From: an uncultured Flavobacteriaceae bacterium
Lineage (GTDB): Bacteria; Bacteroidota; Bacteroidia; Flavobacteriales; Flavobacteriaceae
Length of the DNA: 64,000 nt
Reading direction: 5' to 3'
Assembly (NCBI GenBank): GCA_947504035.1
Contig: CANNGA010000001.1
Span: 372,001-436,000 of the forward strand
The position numbers and the translations under genes are program-made. Positions 38,992 through 48,296 of this stretch are shown piece after piece. The notes below the pieces were generated by a model. It was given only the letters and a program-made list of their open reading frames with translations, ran no database searches and had not been told where the DNA came from. The first letter of the stretch is position 1. Every line of letters begins with the position of its first letter.

Positions 38992-39816
38992 ATGAAAACA
39001 CTTCGACTCACACTACTTAGTTTTATAACCGCAGTATCTGCATACGCAAATGTCTCAAATACCGAAAAAGAAGCACTTGTTGCTATTTATAATAGTACAG
39101 ATGGTAGCGCTTGGAACACCCCTTGGGATTTAGAGACACCTGTAGAGAAATGGGCTGGTGTTACTATAGAAGATAATCACGTTACAGGACTTAATTTGCC
39201 TTTTAATAACTTAAACGGAAGTTTACCAGTTGCTATTGGAGATTTAACACATCTTAAAAAATTAAATTTAGGATTTAATGGCATTCAAGGTGTTATTCCA
39301 GAAGCACTTGGTCGTTTAACGCATTTGGAGTCTTTGGAATTATTTATGAATAAGTTTGAAGGTGAGATCCCGCAGGCTATCGGGCATTTAAAAGCTTTAA
39401 AATCATTAAAATTATACAGTAATAAATTAACGGGGCAATTGCCATTAGCTTTAATGACATTGACCAACCTAGAAGAGTTGCTTTTAGGGAGCAATTTTCT
39501 AACAGGTGCCATTCCTACAGAAATTAAAGCGTTAAAAAAATTAAAGCGTTTTAGTGTTATGGATAATAAAATGAATGGCCATATTCCTGTAGAAATCGCA
39601 ACGTTAACAGATTTGGAAGAATTACTATTGTCTAGTAATGGCTTTACAGGCGCACTTCCAATAGAATTTATAAACTTATCGAAATTGAATACAATGATGG
39701 TAAGCGATAATAATTTAAATCAAGACTATGTGTCAAGTTCAGGTAATACACCGCCTGTATTAATGACTATAGAGCCTCAAAATGCTACCGCAACAATGGA
39801 CATTGAAAAAGAATAA
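38992..39816 (+). CDS. Secreted leucine-rich-repeat protein
   Basis: 274 residues from the ATG at 38992, which begins the signal peptide MKTLRLTLLSFITAVSAYANV; the frame opens earlier at 38950 but with no signal-like start. After an N-cap resembling those of plant-type LRR proteins (EKEALVAIYNSTDGSAWNTPWDL) about seven LRRs of 23-24 residues follow with the pattern L-x-x-L-x-L-x-x-N-x-x-G-x-I/L-P. No type IX sorting domain is visible at the C terminus. Probably a periplasmic or surface binding protein. Confidence 0.82.
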   Translation: MKTLRLTLLSFITAVSAYANVSNTEKEALVAIYNSTDGSAWNTPWDLETPVEKWAGVTIEDNHVTGLNLPFNNLNGSLPVAIGDLTHLKKLNLGFNGIQGVIPEALGRLTHLESLELFMNKFEGEIPQAIGHLKALKSLKLYSNKLTGQLPLALMTLTNLEELLLGSNFLTGAIPTEIKALKKLKRFSVMDNKMNGHIPVEIATLTDLEELLLSSNGFTGALPIEFINLSKLNTMMVSDNNLNQDYVSSSGNTPPVLMTIEPQNATATMDIEKE

Positions 39817-39849
39817 TGGATTGCTAATATTAGTTAACCAATTGTTGGT

Positions 39850-39881
39850 AAAAAAGGATACACGTTTGTGTATCCTTTTTT
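39850..39881 (+). terminator. Rho-independent terminator
   Basis: A 14-bp perfect stem (39850-39863 with 39868-39881, GGATACAC core), loop GTTT, T-rich end. It ends the leucine-rich-repeat gene; the CPXCG gene starts 13 bases later. Confidence 0.88.
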
Positions 39882-39893
39882 ATATTTATACCT

Positions 39894-40076
39894 ATGAAAG
39901 AACATGAATTTACGTGTCCATATTGTTGGGAAGAGATCTCTATGCTGTTAGATGATTCTGTGTCTTATCAGGATTATATCGAAGATTGTGAGGTATGTTG
40001 TAACCCTATTCAGATTGCTGTTAGATTTTATAATACTGAACTTTCAGATTTTCAAGCTACTAGCATAGAGCAGTGA
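39894..40076 (+). CDS. CPXCG-motif cysteine-rich small protein
   Basis: 60 residues. Two CxxC knuckles, CPYCWEE (9-15) and CEVCCNP, spaced as in the CPXCG family, form a probable zinc ribbon; the rest is acidic (DDSVSYQDYIEDCE). Family function is unknown. Length and conserved ends (FTCPYC at the start, IQIAVRF near the end) agree with the family. It starts 13 bases after a terminator, so it must have its own promoter or depend on read-through. Confidence 0.85.
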   Translation: MKEHEFTCPYCWEEISMLLDDSVSYQDYIEDCEVCCNPIQIAVRFYNTELSDFQATSIEQ

Positions 40077-40095
40077 TTTTTTTTGTTTTTAATAG

Positions 40096-40125
40096 TTGTT
40101 ATATCCAAAAAGGGTTGTATATTTG
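40096..40125 (+). promoter_or_regulatory. Promoter of initiator tRNA-Met
   Basis: TTG (40096-40098), a 19-base gap, then TATATTTG (40118-40125), a full match to the Bacteroidetes consensus TAnnTTTG with the ideal spacing. It lies about 70 bases upstream of the tRNA. Confidence 0.8.
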
Positions 40126-40196
40126 CAGTCCGAAACAATAAGGTCGGCATTATGAACCGAAAGTTAAAAGCTAAGTTTAGTGTTTCAAGATTACAT

Positions 40197-40269
<73 letters not shown>

Positions 40270-40276
40270 CTAATTT

Positions 40277-40303
40277 AAAGCGCTGATTTTCAGCGCTTTT
40301 TTT
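40277..40303 (+). terminator. Rho-independent terminator of tRNA-Met
   Basis: A 10-bp perfect stem AAAGCGCTGA/TCAGCGCTTT (40277-40286 with 40290-40299), TTT loop and T run. Confidence 0.88.
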
Positions 40304-40478
40304 ATGTTTTCATACGAATTATTCGGTTTTTTGGAAAAGCACCTTTTTGGAGTACCTTTTACTAGAATTTAAGAACTGAAAATAATTCAAGATGAGTTCT
40401 TAGGCATCAAGAGTAAAACTTGGGGGTCAATATATAAATTCATAGTTTTGAATAAATTGTACAGATACGAGCTTAGCC

Positions 40479-40640
40479 TTGGATACCTCATTAGCGAATT
40501 GTTTTTTACCAGAAGGATTATTAGACTATTTTGATATTGTTTCTCACAAAATGGAAGCATCAAAAGTACATTTCTACTTAGAAGAAAAAAATAGCGTTCC
40601 AGATGCGTTTAAATCCTCTAAAACAAGATCAAAAGGGTTC
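40479..40640 (+). pseudogene. Transposase N-terminal remnant, ISAon1-like
   Basis: About 54 codons from a TTG resemble the N-terminal domain of ISAon1-type transposases: LANCFLPEGLLDYFDI, then VHFYLEEKNSVPDAF and KSKGF-like SRSKGF positions. After the conserved SKGF point the sequence turns into unrelated residues and runs into the 3' end of ppk1. The expected zinc/DDE continuation is missing, so this is a decayed fragment. The preceding stretch 40304-40478 shows no gene and may hold the left flank of the same element. Identification rests on motif memory. Confidence 0.6.
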
Positions 40641-40663
40641 TTAGAAGGTTGTATATTTTATGC

Positions 40664-42712
40664 TTATTGGTTTTTTAAGTATTCATATATGGCATACTGA
40701 GAGCGAATGGTAGGATTTCCTTCAGTTTGTTTTGCGTAATTATTGTTTGCTAAAGCATCTCGCATTCTAGCTTTTACAGTGTCATTAAGTTGTAGGTGTA
40801 TTATATGTTTCAATTCTTGAAAAATCTTTGCATCAAGAATAGGTGTTAAAACCTCTATACGTTTGTCTAGATTTCGGGGCATCCAATCTGCACTGCCTAT
40901 AAACATTTTTTCATTCCCTTGATTGTGAAATATGAACACCCTACTATGTTCTAAAAACCGGTCTACAATACTTATTAGCGTTATGTTCTCACTAAGATTA
41001 GGAACGTTAGGTTTGAGACGACAGAAGCCTCTAATCAAAAGTTTAATTTTAACTCCAGCGTTACTGGCTTCATACAAACGGTCAATCACTTGCTGATCTT
41101 CTAGGGCATTCATTTTAAGCGTAATGCCCGATGGCAGGCCTTTTAATGCACTATCGATTTCAAATTGAATTAAATCATTTAAGGACGAACGATTATTAAA
41201 TGGCGAGACCAATAAGGTTTTAAATTTAGGGTGTACCACTTCTCTTTTAAGAACGTTGAAGACTTTTACCAAATCTTTTGTAATCGATGTATTCGCAGTA
41301 AAAAGTCCGTGGTCGGCATAGATTTTAGCTGTTTTGGCATTAAAGTTTCCAGTACCTATATAAGCATAGTCGATGGTTTTATTTTTTTCTAGTCGTCTTA
41401 TCAGTAATATTTTAGAGTGTACTTTAATATTTTGAAAACTGTAGAAAACTTCTGCACCTTTTTCTTTAAATATTTTACCCCATTTCAGGTTGTTTTCTTC
41501 ATCAAACCTAGCTTTTGCTTCAACAAAAATGCTTACCTTTTTTTCGTTTTCTAATGCCTTTAAAATAGCAGTTGTTAAATGCGAATCTTTTGCAATACGG
41601 TATAGTGAAATTTGAATAGAAACTACAGATGTATCCTCACTGGCTTGCGTTACCCAATCTTCTAGGTGGCTAAAACTTTGATAGGGCAAGTGTAATATCT
41701 GGTCATTGTCTTTAATGCGTTTAAACATATCTTTGCTTGCGCTTAACGCCTTGTGCATAAGTGCAGGGAAAGGTTTAAAAAACAATTTGGTATTGTCCAA
41801 AGGGTTTGGAAAGCTGAAAAAATCACTAAAATTATGATGTCTCCCACCTGCAACCATATCTACTTTTCCTAAACCTAAACGCTTGCGAATTTGTTTTTTT
41901 ATCTCGGTAGGCATTCCAACCTCGTACAGTAATCGTGTGGCTTGCCCTATTTGTCTTTTTGAGAGTGAATCATAGATTTGTTGTATCCACTCTCCCTCAT
42001 AATCATCGTCAAGATATAGTTCGGCATCCTTTGAAAGCTTAATAATATGTCGCGATTCTAACTGAAATTCTGGGAATAACAAATCGGCATTGACTTTGAT
42101 AAGATCTTCTAAAAACGCATAACAATAAGAAGTATCTTCAGAAGGCACTCTATGAAATCTACCTAAAGCTTTCGATGGAATTGTTACAAAGTGAAGTGCT
42201 TCAATAGCCTTAAACTTTAAAGCCAAATACAGAGCGCTATCTTCGAAGCTGCTGGTTGTGATTTTATCGTTATTAAGACGTTTGACTGACGGTGCTATCT
42301 TTTCTTTGAAGTATGCTCTTAAGAATAATTGCTGCGATTCTGAAAAATCTTCAATCTCTAAAATATAGATATTTAATTTGCTAAGAGTAGGTTTTATCTG
42401 TTCTCTAAATACTTTTCCGAACCTTTCTTGTTGGGCATTTACTTTAGCTAAAATTTCTTTTAAAAGTTTGTTGGGTTTTAGGGCTAGAGGTTTTCTATAC
42501 TTTTTCTTTACTTTTACGATTTGCCTAAGCTTAGAGACTCTTACCTTAAAGAATTCATCAAGATTTGAAGAAAAAATAGCTAAAAATTTTAGTCTTTCAT
42601 AAATTGGATTTGAATCATCCTCTGCTTCTTGAAGCACTCTCTCATTAAATGCAAGCCAATCTATGTCTCTATCCCAATAGAGGTCTGTTTTTAGTGTCTT
42701 TTTATCTTTCAT
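40664..42712 (-). CDS. ppk1: Polyphosphate kinase 1
   Basis: 682 residues, the usual length. Segments seen: N-terminal RDIDWLAFNERVLQEAED, head-domain LKFLAIFSSNLDEFFKVRV, the phospholipase-D-like first half with KVHSKILLIRR and IGTGNFNAKTAKIYADHGLFTAN, and the second half HSRVFIFHNQGNEKMFIGSADWMPRNLDKRIEV. The enzyme reversibly builds polyphosphate from ATP through a phospho-histidine. Single gene; a transposase remnant abuts its 3' end. Confidence 0.95.
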   Translation of the reverse strand: MKDKKTLKTDLYWDRDIDWLAFNERVLQEAEDDSNPIYERLKFLAIFSSNLDEFFKVRVSKLRQIVKVKKKYRKPLALKPNKLLKEILAKVNAQQERFGKVFREQIKPTLSKLNIYILEIEDFSESQQLFLRAYFKEKIAPSVKRLNNDKITTSSFEDSALYLALKFKAIEALHFVTIPSKALGRFHRVPSEDTSYCYAFLEDLIKVNADLLFPEFQLESRHIIKLSKDAELYLDDDYEGEWIQQIYDSLSKRQIGQATRLLYEVGMPTEIKKQIRKRLGLGKVDMVAGGRHHNFSDFFSFPNPLDNTKLFFKPFPALMHKALSASKDMFKRIKDNDQILHLPYQSFSHLEDWVTQASEDTSVVSIQISLYRIAKDSHLTTAILKALENEKKVSIFVEAKARFDEENNLKWGKIFKEKGAEVFYSFQNIKVHSKILLIRRLEKNKTIDYAYIGTGNFNAKTAKIYADHGLFTANTSITKDLVKVFNVLKREVVHPKFKTLLVSPFNNRSSLNDLIQFEIDSALKGLPSGITLKMNALEDQQVIDRLYEASNAGVKIKLLIRGFCRLKPNVPNLSENITLISIVDRFLEHSRVFIFHNQGNEKMFIGSADWMPRNLDKRIEVLTPILDAKIFQELKHIIHLQLNDTVKARMRDALANNNYAKQTEGNPTIRSQYAIYEYLKNQ

Positions 42713-43452
42713 AACTCTTAATCCGTTTTAAGTATCTAAAATTCGACAAAAATTTGTTGTTTAGATTAGGGGTGTAGGTTAAGTTTATGTCATTTCTAAA
42801 TCTGGCCTAAACGTCGAAGAAGGTTTATGAGCCGTTGTGTGTTAAGAGGGGGTCTTGCAAAATACTGTATTTCAGTAAGATGTAGTTTTTTGTACGATGA
42901 TTTAGGAAGTATAACGTTCAGGTAAATTGCACTAAAACATTCACGGTTTTAAAAGAATTGGATACGCTATATCGTAAATTACGAGATAAAGAACCGGTAA
43001 TTTTTTCGATCTTATATTTTTTTAATGTGTTTCATCTTCAGAACGTATAAGTTTTTGAATGACTAAACACTTGTATTGAGAGATGGGGACGAAAAAGGTT
43101 TAAAAGTAACAATGCACTAGGTCGTTCAAAAAAGACTATGTATTAAAAAAAATAAAGACCAGCAGTACATGAAGTACTACCGGCCTAAACTCAATTTAGT
43201 TGCTTGTTAGTTGTTTTCCACAAAAAAAAGGATTTCTAAAGAATCTCAAAAGCCTAAAAAGGTTAAAATTGATGATTTTCGATGTTTTTTAATTTTGAGC
43301 CTGAGGTTTTACCATATCCTTTTTGAGTTATTTGCATAAATTAGAGGAAAATTCGTATTTATATGGAAGGATAATGGATTTGAACTGTAAATAATGCAAC
43401 GGTAAGGATCTTGTGTGTTGTTGTCCTAAGGTTGTAATTGCCATTTTATGGC
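42713..43452. other. Intergenic region without recognisable gene
   Basis: About 740 AT-rich bases between the start of ppk1 and the metK terminator. A short open stretch on the plus strand (about 42902-43047, containing TVLKELDTLYRKLRDKEP) looks protein-like but has no start or recognisable family and may be a decayed gene end. A short frame on the minus strand at 43328-43510 runs through the metK terminator and is not credible. I see no RNA gene here. Confidence 0.5.
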
Positions 43453-43488
43453 ATAAAAAAAAGCGGTTACCATTGCAGTATCCGCTTT
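43453..43488 (-). terminator. Rho-independent terminator of metK
   Basis: On the minus strand, AAAGCGG (43488-43482) pairs with CCGCTTT (43466-43460) across a 15-base loop and is followed by a T run. It lies about 60 bases after the metK stop. Confidence 0.78.
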
Positions 43489-43549
43489 CTTGTGCCATTT
43501 GCAGTTTCAAATGGTAATTATTTATTTCTAAGGTGTTTTTAAGAACGTC

Positions 43550-44803
43550 TTAAATAGAAAATTCGGCTTTCACTTTATCTATATAATCTAATTTTTCCCA
43601 AGTAAACAATTCAACATCTACAGTTTTGCTTTCGCCGTTAGGTTGTTTAAAAGTTTTGCTAACAACTTCATTTTTACGCCCCATATGGCCATAAGCAGCG
43701 GTTTCGCTGTACATTGGCGAACGTAATTTTAAGCGTTCTTCGATCGCAAAAGGTCTCATGTCGAATACCTTAGAAACTTTGTCTGCGATTTCACCATCTG
43801 TTAGGCTTACAGCAGCAGTACCATACGTATCGATAAAGATCCCCATAGGTTCTACAACACCAATAGCATAACTTACTTGTACTAAAACTTCGCTAGCCAC
43901 ACCAGCTGCTACTAAGTTTTTAGCAATATGACGTGTCGCATAAGCAGCACTTCTATCGACTTTACTTGGGTCTTTACCAGAAAATGCACCTCCACCATGA
44001 GCACCTTTACCACCATAAGTGTCTACAATAATTTTACGACCCGTTAAGCCTGTATCACCATGTGGGCCACCAATAACAAATTTTCCAGTAGGATTAATGT
44101 GGTATTTTATAGCGCTATTAAATAAGGCTTTAAGTGGTTCTGGTAATCTAGCAATGACGCGAGGGATTAAAATATCTACAATGTCCTTTCTAATTTTAGC
44201 TAACATGGTATCATCATCAGCAAAATCGTCATGCTGTGTAGAGACTACAATAGCTTCTATACGTTGGGGCACATTGTCATCACTATACTCTATAGTAACC
44301 TGACTTTTAGAATCTGGACGTAAATAAGTAATGTCTTTATTTTCGCGACGTAAAGCGGCAAGTTCTATTAAAATTAAATGCGAAAGGTCTAAGGCCAAAG
44401 GCATGTAATTTTCGGTTTCATTGGTAGCGTAGCCAAACATCATACCTTGATCTCCTGCGCCTTGCTCTTCTTTGCTACCGCGATCTACACCTTGGTTGAT
44501 ATCTTCGGATTGTTCGTGTATTGCCGAAAATACGCCACAAGAATTCCCGTCAAACATATATTCGCCCTTGGTATACCCTATTTTATTAATAGTGTCTCGA
44601 GCAATTTTTTGTACGTCTAAATAGGTGTTAGATTTAACTTCCCCAGCAAGAACAACCTGTCCTGTAGTTACTAATGTTTCGCAAGCAACCTTCGATTCTG
44701 TATCAAAAGCTAAAAAATTATCAATAAGGGCGTCACTAATTTGATCTGCAACCTTATCTGGGTGGCCTTCAGAAACACTTTCTGAGGTGAATAAATATGG
44801 CAT
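43550..44803 (-). CDS. metK: S-adenosylmethionine synthetase
   Basis: 417 residues. Conserved segments: [22 protein letters not shown] (5-26, ATP/Met site), [12 protein letters not shown], the P-loop-like [21 protein letters not shown] and [19 protein letters not shown]. It makes SAM from methionine and ATP in the cytoplasm. The 5' leader contains a SAM-II-type riboswitch, so expression should fall when SAM is abundant. Transcribed alone, with a terminator downstream. Confidence 0.98.
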   Translation of the reverse strand: MPYLFTSESVSEGHPDKVADQISDALIDNFLAFDTESKVACETLVTTGQVVLAGEVKSNTYLDVQKIARDTINKIGYTKGEYMFDGNSCGVFSAIHEQSEDINQGVDRGSKEEQGAGDQGMMFGYATNETENYMPLALDLSHLILIELAALRRENKDITYLRPDSKSQVTIEYSDDNVPQRIEAIVVSTQHDDFADDDTMLAKIRKDIVDILIPRVIARLPEPLKALFNSAIKYHINPTGKFVIGGPHGDTGLTGRKIIVDTYGGKGAHGGGAFSGKDPSKVDRSAAYATRHIAKNLVAAGVASEVLVQVSYAIGVVEPMGIFIDTYGTAAVSLTDGEIADKVSKVFDMRPFAIEERLKLRSPMYSETAAYGHMGRKNEVVSKTFKQPNGESKTVDVELFTWEKLDYIDKVKAEFSI

Positions 44804-44860
44804 AATTATGTTGTATTATTGATTGAGATTTGACGGAAAACGTCTCAGGAGTTTACACTG

Positions 44861-44966
44861 CCTTTAGCATTTTTAATTTATGCTGAACATATTGGAGTCT
44901 CTTTAAAAAGCGAAACTGAACATTTCAGAATAAAAAGAGGTTGCAATCAGTCAAATCTTTCCTCTG
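44861..44966 (-). ncRNA. SAM-II-type riboswitch (long-loop form) in the metK leader
   Basis: Read on the minus strand: AGAGG (44965-44961) pairs with CCTCT (44940-44936) and encloses GATTTGACTGATTGCAA, which matches the SAM-II core (GAUUUAACCG-AUUGCAA). After a long loop of about 60 bases, containing the small hairpin CTGAAATGTTCAG, comes the 3' core element AAAAATGCTAAAGG (44874-44861), whose pseudoknot pairing closes the ligand pocket. The element begins about 14 bases after a TATTTTTG promoter box and ends 57 bases before the metK start. No terminator follows, so control of translation is the likelier mode. Identification is by motif, not by covariance search. Confidence 0.82.
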
Positions 44967-44980
44967 TTATTTCACAGCTG

Positions 44981-44988
44981 CAAAAATA
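44981..44988 (-). promoter_or_regulatory. -7 box of the metK promoter
   Basis: TATTTTTG on the minus strand fits TAnnTTTG exactly. The -33 TTG element is not clear. A start about 7 bases downstream would put the riboswitch at the extreme 5' end of the transcript, which supports both calls. Confidence 0.55.
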
Positions 44989-45148
44989 AAGAAATTAAAA
45001 TATTAAAAAGATGTGTTTTTGTTTTTTTTAGGATTCCCATGTGTTTTAAACAGGAGTAGCTTAATTGGGTGTTTTAATGAAACAGTTTTTTAGCACAGTG
45101 CTGCACATCTATAAGTTTGAAAAGCATTCTGGAGACTGTTTAAGGCGA

Positions 45149-45967
45149 TTACGCACCAATAGCTCCAAGTTCTACACCTTCAGAATAGGCCACCTTAATC
45201 TGGTGTTCGTTAAAGGCTTTTTTTATACGATGGTGCACAAGATAGGTCACCTCCCAATAATCATCTGGTTTCACATAAGGTCTTACACCAACAATAATGG
45301 AGTGCGAATCGAATGCCTCGATACCTACAACAGGCTCTGGTTGGTCTAGGATTTTATCAATACTGTTTAAAACAGAATCAATAATGCGTTGTACCTTAGG
45401 GAAATCTTCTGCGTAAGGCATGGTGACGCTAATTTCTAAACGAATCATGCCTTTTTTAGAATAGTTGGTAACTACATCGTCTGTAATTTTAGAGTTAGGA
45501 ATAATCATGGTCTTATTCCCAGGGGTTATAATTTCTGTATTAAAAATACCAATCTCTTCAACCTTCCCAAATTTATCATCAATTTGTATCCAATCGCTAA
45601 CCTTATAAGGTTTTAAAAATAGGATAAGAATACCAGAAGCAAAGTTGCCTAAACTGCCTTGAAGCGACATGCCAATGGCAAAACCCATGGCAGCAACGAC
45701 GGTAAGCAAGCCAGATAAATCGGCACCAAGAATAGAAACAATAATAAATATTAAAGCTGCTTTAAGTACAACACTTATCATAGATAGCAAGAAAGGTCTC
45801 ATGGTGTCTGAGACTTGCAGTCTCTTTAGAGTGCGCTCTAGTAAGATTAAAACTTTTTTAATGAGCTTAAAACTTAACCAAAGAATAAAAGCAGCGGCAA
45901 TAAGTTTAGGGGTGTAAAAAACGACTTTGTCTATTGCAATTTCTAAATACGTATTAAGTTTCTCCAT
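45149..45967 (-). CDS. Small-conductance mechanosensitive channel, MscS family
   Basis: 272 residues. Three N-terminal transmembrane helices; the pore helix is GLLTVVAAMGFAIGMSLQGSLGNFASGILILFLKPYKVSDWIQ, with the Gly/Ala/Ser packing of MscS TM3. The cytoplasmic vestibule domain follows (IPNSKITDDVVTNYSKKGMIRLEI). It opens under membrane tension to release solutes during osmotic downshift. It lies upstream of metK, same strand, but the metK leader has its own promoter. Confidence 0.92.
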   Translation of the reverse strand: MEKLNTYLEIAIDKVVFYTPKLIAAAFILWLSFKLIKKVLILLERTLKRLQVSDTMRPFLLSMISVVLKAALIFIIVSILGADLSGLLTVVAAMGFAIGMSLQGSLGNFASGILILFLKPYKVSDWIQIDDKFGKVEEIGIFNTEIITPGNKTMIIPNSKITDDVVTNYSKKGMIRLEISVTMPYAEDFPKVQRIIDSVLNSIDKILDQPEPVVGIEAFDSHSIIVGVRPYVKPDDYWEVTYLVHHRIKKAFNEHQIKVAYSEGVELGAIGA

Positions 45968-46159
45968 GTGCGAACTGGTTTAGAATGCTAAAAATAATAT
46001 TATCTTACAAATTAAACGGTTTTAAGTAGAATTTGTAGCGTTCATTTTGGGTTTTAATAGAACTATACGTTGTACTCAAACCTAAATAGACGCAAATGCG
46101 ATAACGAAAGGCAGTACGAAGTATAAAGTAGGCGTGTTTACGTTTTTTTTAGAGAAAAA

Positions 46160-46190
46160 TTGTAGGACTCATTTTTTTTATAAATCTTTG
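46160..46190 (+). promoter_or_regulatory. Candidate promoter of the ilv operon leader
   Basis: TTG (46160-46162), a 20-base gap, then AATCTTTG (46183-46190), seven of eight matches to TAnnTTTG. The predicted start falls a few bases before the ATG of the leader peptide, as expected for an attenuator. Confidence 0.55.
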
Positions 46191-46200
46191 CCTTATCTGT

Positions 46201-46263
46201 ATGAAAAACAAATTTTTAAATAAAAACGTGGGTCTGGTCATTGTGTTGAAAAACCAAGGCTAG
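46201..46263 (+). CDS. ilv operon leader peptide
   Basis: Twenty codons (ATG 46201, stop TAG 46261). Residues 10-16 are VGLVIVL: six of seven are Val, Leu or Ile, the end products of the downstream operon. Its last codons and stop (46256-46261, AAGGCT) are complementary to AGCCTT at 46296-46301, the left arm of the downstream terminator. A ribosome stalled in the Val/Leu/Ile run leaves this arm free to form an antiterminator; one that reaches the stop covers it and the terminator forms. This is the logic of classical ilv/leu attenuation. Confidence 0.82.
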   Translation: MKNKFLNKNVGLVIVLKNQG

Positions 46264-46301
46264 AATGTGTGCGTTTTAACGCTTGATATAAAGTGAGCCT
46301 T
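46256..46301 (+). promoter_or_regulatory. Antiterminator pairing of the ilv attenuator
   Basis: AAGGCT (46256-46261) is a perfect 6-bp complement of AGCCTT (46296-46301). A small hairpin, GCGTT/AACGC (46271-46282), lies between the arms. Pairing excludes the terminator because its left arm (46298-46303) is used. Confidence 0.7.
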
Positions 46302-46327
46302 CCTTCAATTTTACGGAAGGTTTTTTT
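46298..46327 (+). terminator. Attenuator terminator of the ilv operon
   Basis: CCTTCC (46298-46303) pairs with GGAAGG (46315-46320) over an 11-base loop, followed by seven T. It lies between the leader peptide and ilvD, with 235 further bases before the ilvD start; nothing else is recognised in those. Confidence 0.85.
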
Positions 46328-46562
46328 ATGTCTTTTTTAAGGCTTGGGCATCATAAAAAATAAGGCTTAATTGTTTGTTTTTTAGTAGTTTATATCTTTA
46401 TTTGTAATAGTGGATTTAACCCTTAAAATGTTTGTTATCTATATGATGAACACATAAAGAATTATTTTCGTACTTCAAATTGAAGATTACTGTTAAAATG
46501 TATAAACTGTTTGCAGTATTTTTAACAAAATCAATTAAAACACAAAACTATTTTTAATAAAA

Positions 46563-48251
46563 ATGGAGGAACTTAATAAATATAGTAAGCGGCTAACACA
46601 AGACGATTCTCAGCCAGCTTCTCAGGCTATGTTATATGCTGCAGGGCTTACCGATGAGGATATGGCCAAAGCGCAAATTGGTATAGCAAGTACGGGGTAC
46701 GATGGAAATCCTTGTAACATGCATTTAAACAGATTGAAAGATGAAGTTAAGATAGAATGTAATATTGCAGGTTTAGTAGGGTTAGGCTTTAATACTATTG
46801 GTGTTAGTGATGGTATTTCTATGGGGACATCTGGAATGAATTATTCTTTAGCGTCTAGAGATATTATTGCAGATTCTATTGAAACCGTAATGCAAGCGCA
46901 AAGTTACGATGGCTTAGTTGCTGTTGTGGGATGCGATAAAAATATGCCAGGATCTGTTATCGCAATGTGTCGTTTAAATAGACCGTCTATAATGATGTAT
47001 GGTGGTGCTACAGCATCGGGGATGTATAAAGGCAAAAAATTAAATATTGTTTCTGCTTTCGAGGCTTTAGGTCAAAAAGTAGCTGGTGAGATTGATGAAG
47101 AGGAATATAAAGAGATTATAAAACGTGCTATACCTGGTGCAGGTGCTTGTGGCGGTATGTACACAGCAAACACTATGGCGTCCTCTATAGAAGCTATGGG
47201 GTTTGCATTGCCTTACAATTCGTCTATTCCTGCGACAAACCCAAATAAATTGTCTGAAGCAGAAAGACATGCAATAGCGATAAAGCATCTTTTAAAAATA
47301 GATTTAAAACCTTTAGATATCATTACTAAAAAATCGTTAGAGAATGCTGTAACGATGGTAAATGCGCTTGGAGGGTCTACCAATGCAGTATTGCACTTTT
47401 TAGCGATAGCTTTTGCTGCCGATATCGATTTTACGTTAGAAGATTTTCAGCGCATAAGCGACAGAACACCATTAATTGGAGATTTAAAGCCTTCTGGAAA
47501 ATACCTTATGGAGGATGTACACAGTATTGGTGGGACTCCAGCTGTGATGAAATATTTATTAGATGCAGGATACCTTCATGGTGATTGTATGACAGTTACA
47601 GGTAAAACTTTAGCCGAAAACTTAGCAGATGTAGCGCCGTTAGAGTTTGAAGCCGATTCTCAAGATATTATTTTTCCAAAGGATAAAGCTTTAAAATCAT
47701 CTGGTAACTTGCAAATATTATACGGGAACTTAGCCTCTGAAGGTGCCGTAGCCAAAATATCTGGAAAAGAAGGACTGTTATTTGAAGGTAAAGCTGTGGT
47801 TTACAATAGTGAGCAAGAAGCGAATACTGGTATTAGTAACGGCGAGGTAGAACGTGGTGATGTTGTCGTGATACGCTATGTAGGCCCTAAAGGCGGTCCA
47901 GGAATGCCAGAAATGTTAAAGCCAACCTCTATGATTATGGGTGCAGGTTTAGGAAAATCTGTAGCATTAATTACAGATGGTCGTTTTTCTGGAGGTACAC
48001 ACGGTTTTGTGGTGGGGCATATCACACCAGAAGCGCAAACAGGAGGGGTTATTGCTCTGGTAGAAACCGGAGATCAAATACGCATAAGTGCAGAAGATAA
48101 TACCATAAATGTGTTATTGTCTGAAGAAGAGCTCGCAAAACGAAAAGCAGCTTGGGTAGCACCACCATTAAAACATAAGAAAGGAATACTTTATAAGTTT
48201 GCAAAATCTGTTGCTTCTGCCTCTAAGGGGTGTGTAACAGATGCATTCTAA
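46563..48251 (+). CDS. ilvD: Dihydroxy-acid dehydratase
   Basis: 562 residues. The three iron-sulfur cysteines expected for the family are visible: C51 (GNPCNMHL), C124 ([10 protein letters not shown]) and C196 ([14 protein letters not shown]). The C-terminal segments [17 protein letters not shown] and [11 protein letters not shown] are also typical. It makes the 2-keto acid precursors of Val and Ile/Leu from dihydroxy acids. First structural gene after the attenuator; ilvB follows after 45 bases. Confidence 0.97.
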   Translation: MEELNKYSKRLTQDDSQPASQAMLYAAGLTDEDMAKAQIGIASTGYDGNPCNMHLNRLKDEVKIECNIAGLVGLGFNTIGVSDGISMGTSGMNYSLASRDIIADSIETVMQAQSYDGLVAVVGCDKNMPGSVIAMCRLNRPSIMMYGGATASGMYKGKKLNIVSAFEALGQKVAGEIDEEEYKEIIKRAIPGAGACGGMYTANTMASSIEAMGFALPYNSSIPATNPNKLSEAERHAIAIKHLLKIDLKPLDIITKKSLENAVTMVNALGGSTNAVLHFLAIAFAADIDFTLEDFQRISDRTPLIGDLKPSGKYLMEDVHSIGGTPAVMKYLLDAGYLHGDCMTVTGKTLAENLADVAPLEFEADSQDIIFPKDKALKSSGNLQILYGNLASEGAVAKISGKEGLLFEGKAVVYNSEQEANTGISNGEVERGDVVVIRYVGPKGGPGMPEMLKPTSMIMGAGLGKSVALITDGRFSGGTHGFVVGHITPEAQTGGVIALVETGDQIRISAEDNTINVLLSEEELAKRKAAWVAPPLKHKKGILYKFAKSVASASKGCVTDAF

Positions 48252-48296
48252 AAACATATTCTCGTACAGCCACTAGAGGTATGTAATACCGAAGTA

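Noticed and set aside
42902-43047. A protein-like open stretch containing LDTLYRKLRDKEP
   Set aside because: No start codon in a sensible place and no family recognised; kept only as a remark in the intergenic entry.
43328-43510. A 60-codon frame on the minus strand between ppk1 and metK
   Set aside because: It runs straight through the metK terminator hairpin and has no family resemblance or plausible start region.
44821-44850. GACG/CGTC hairpin between the SAM-II element and metK as a terminator
   Set aside because: The stem is short and is not followed by a T run, so I did not call it a terminator.
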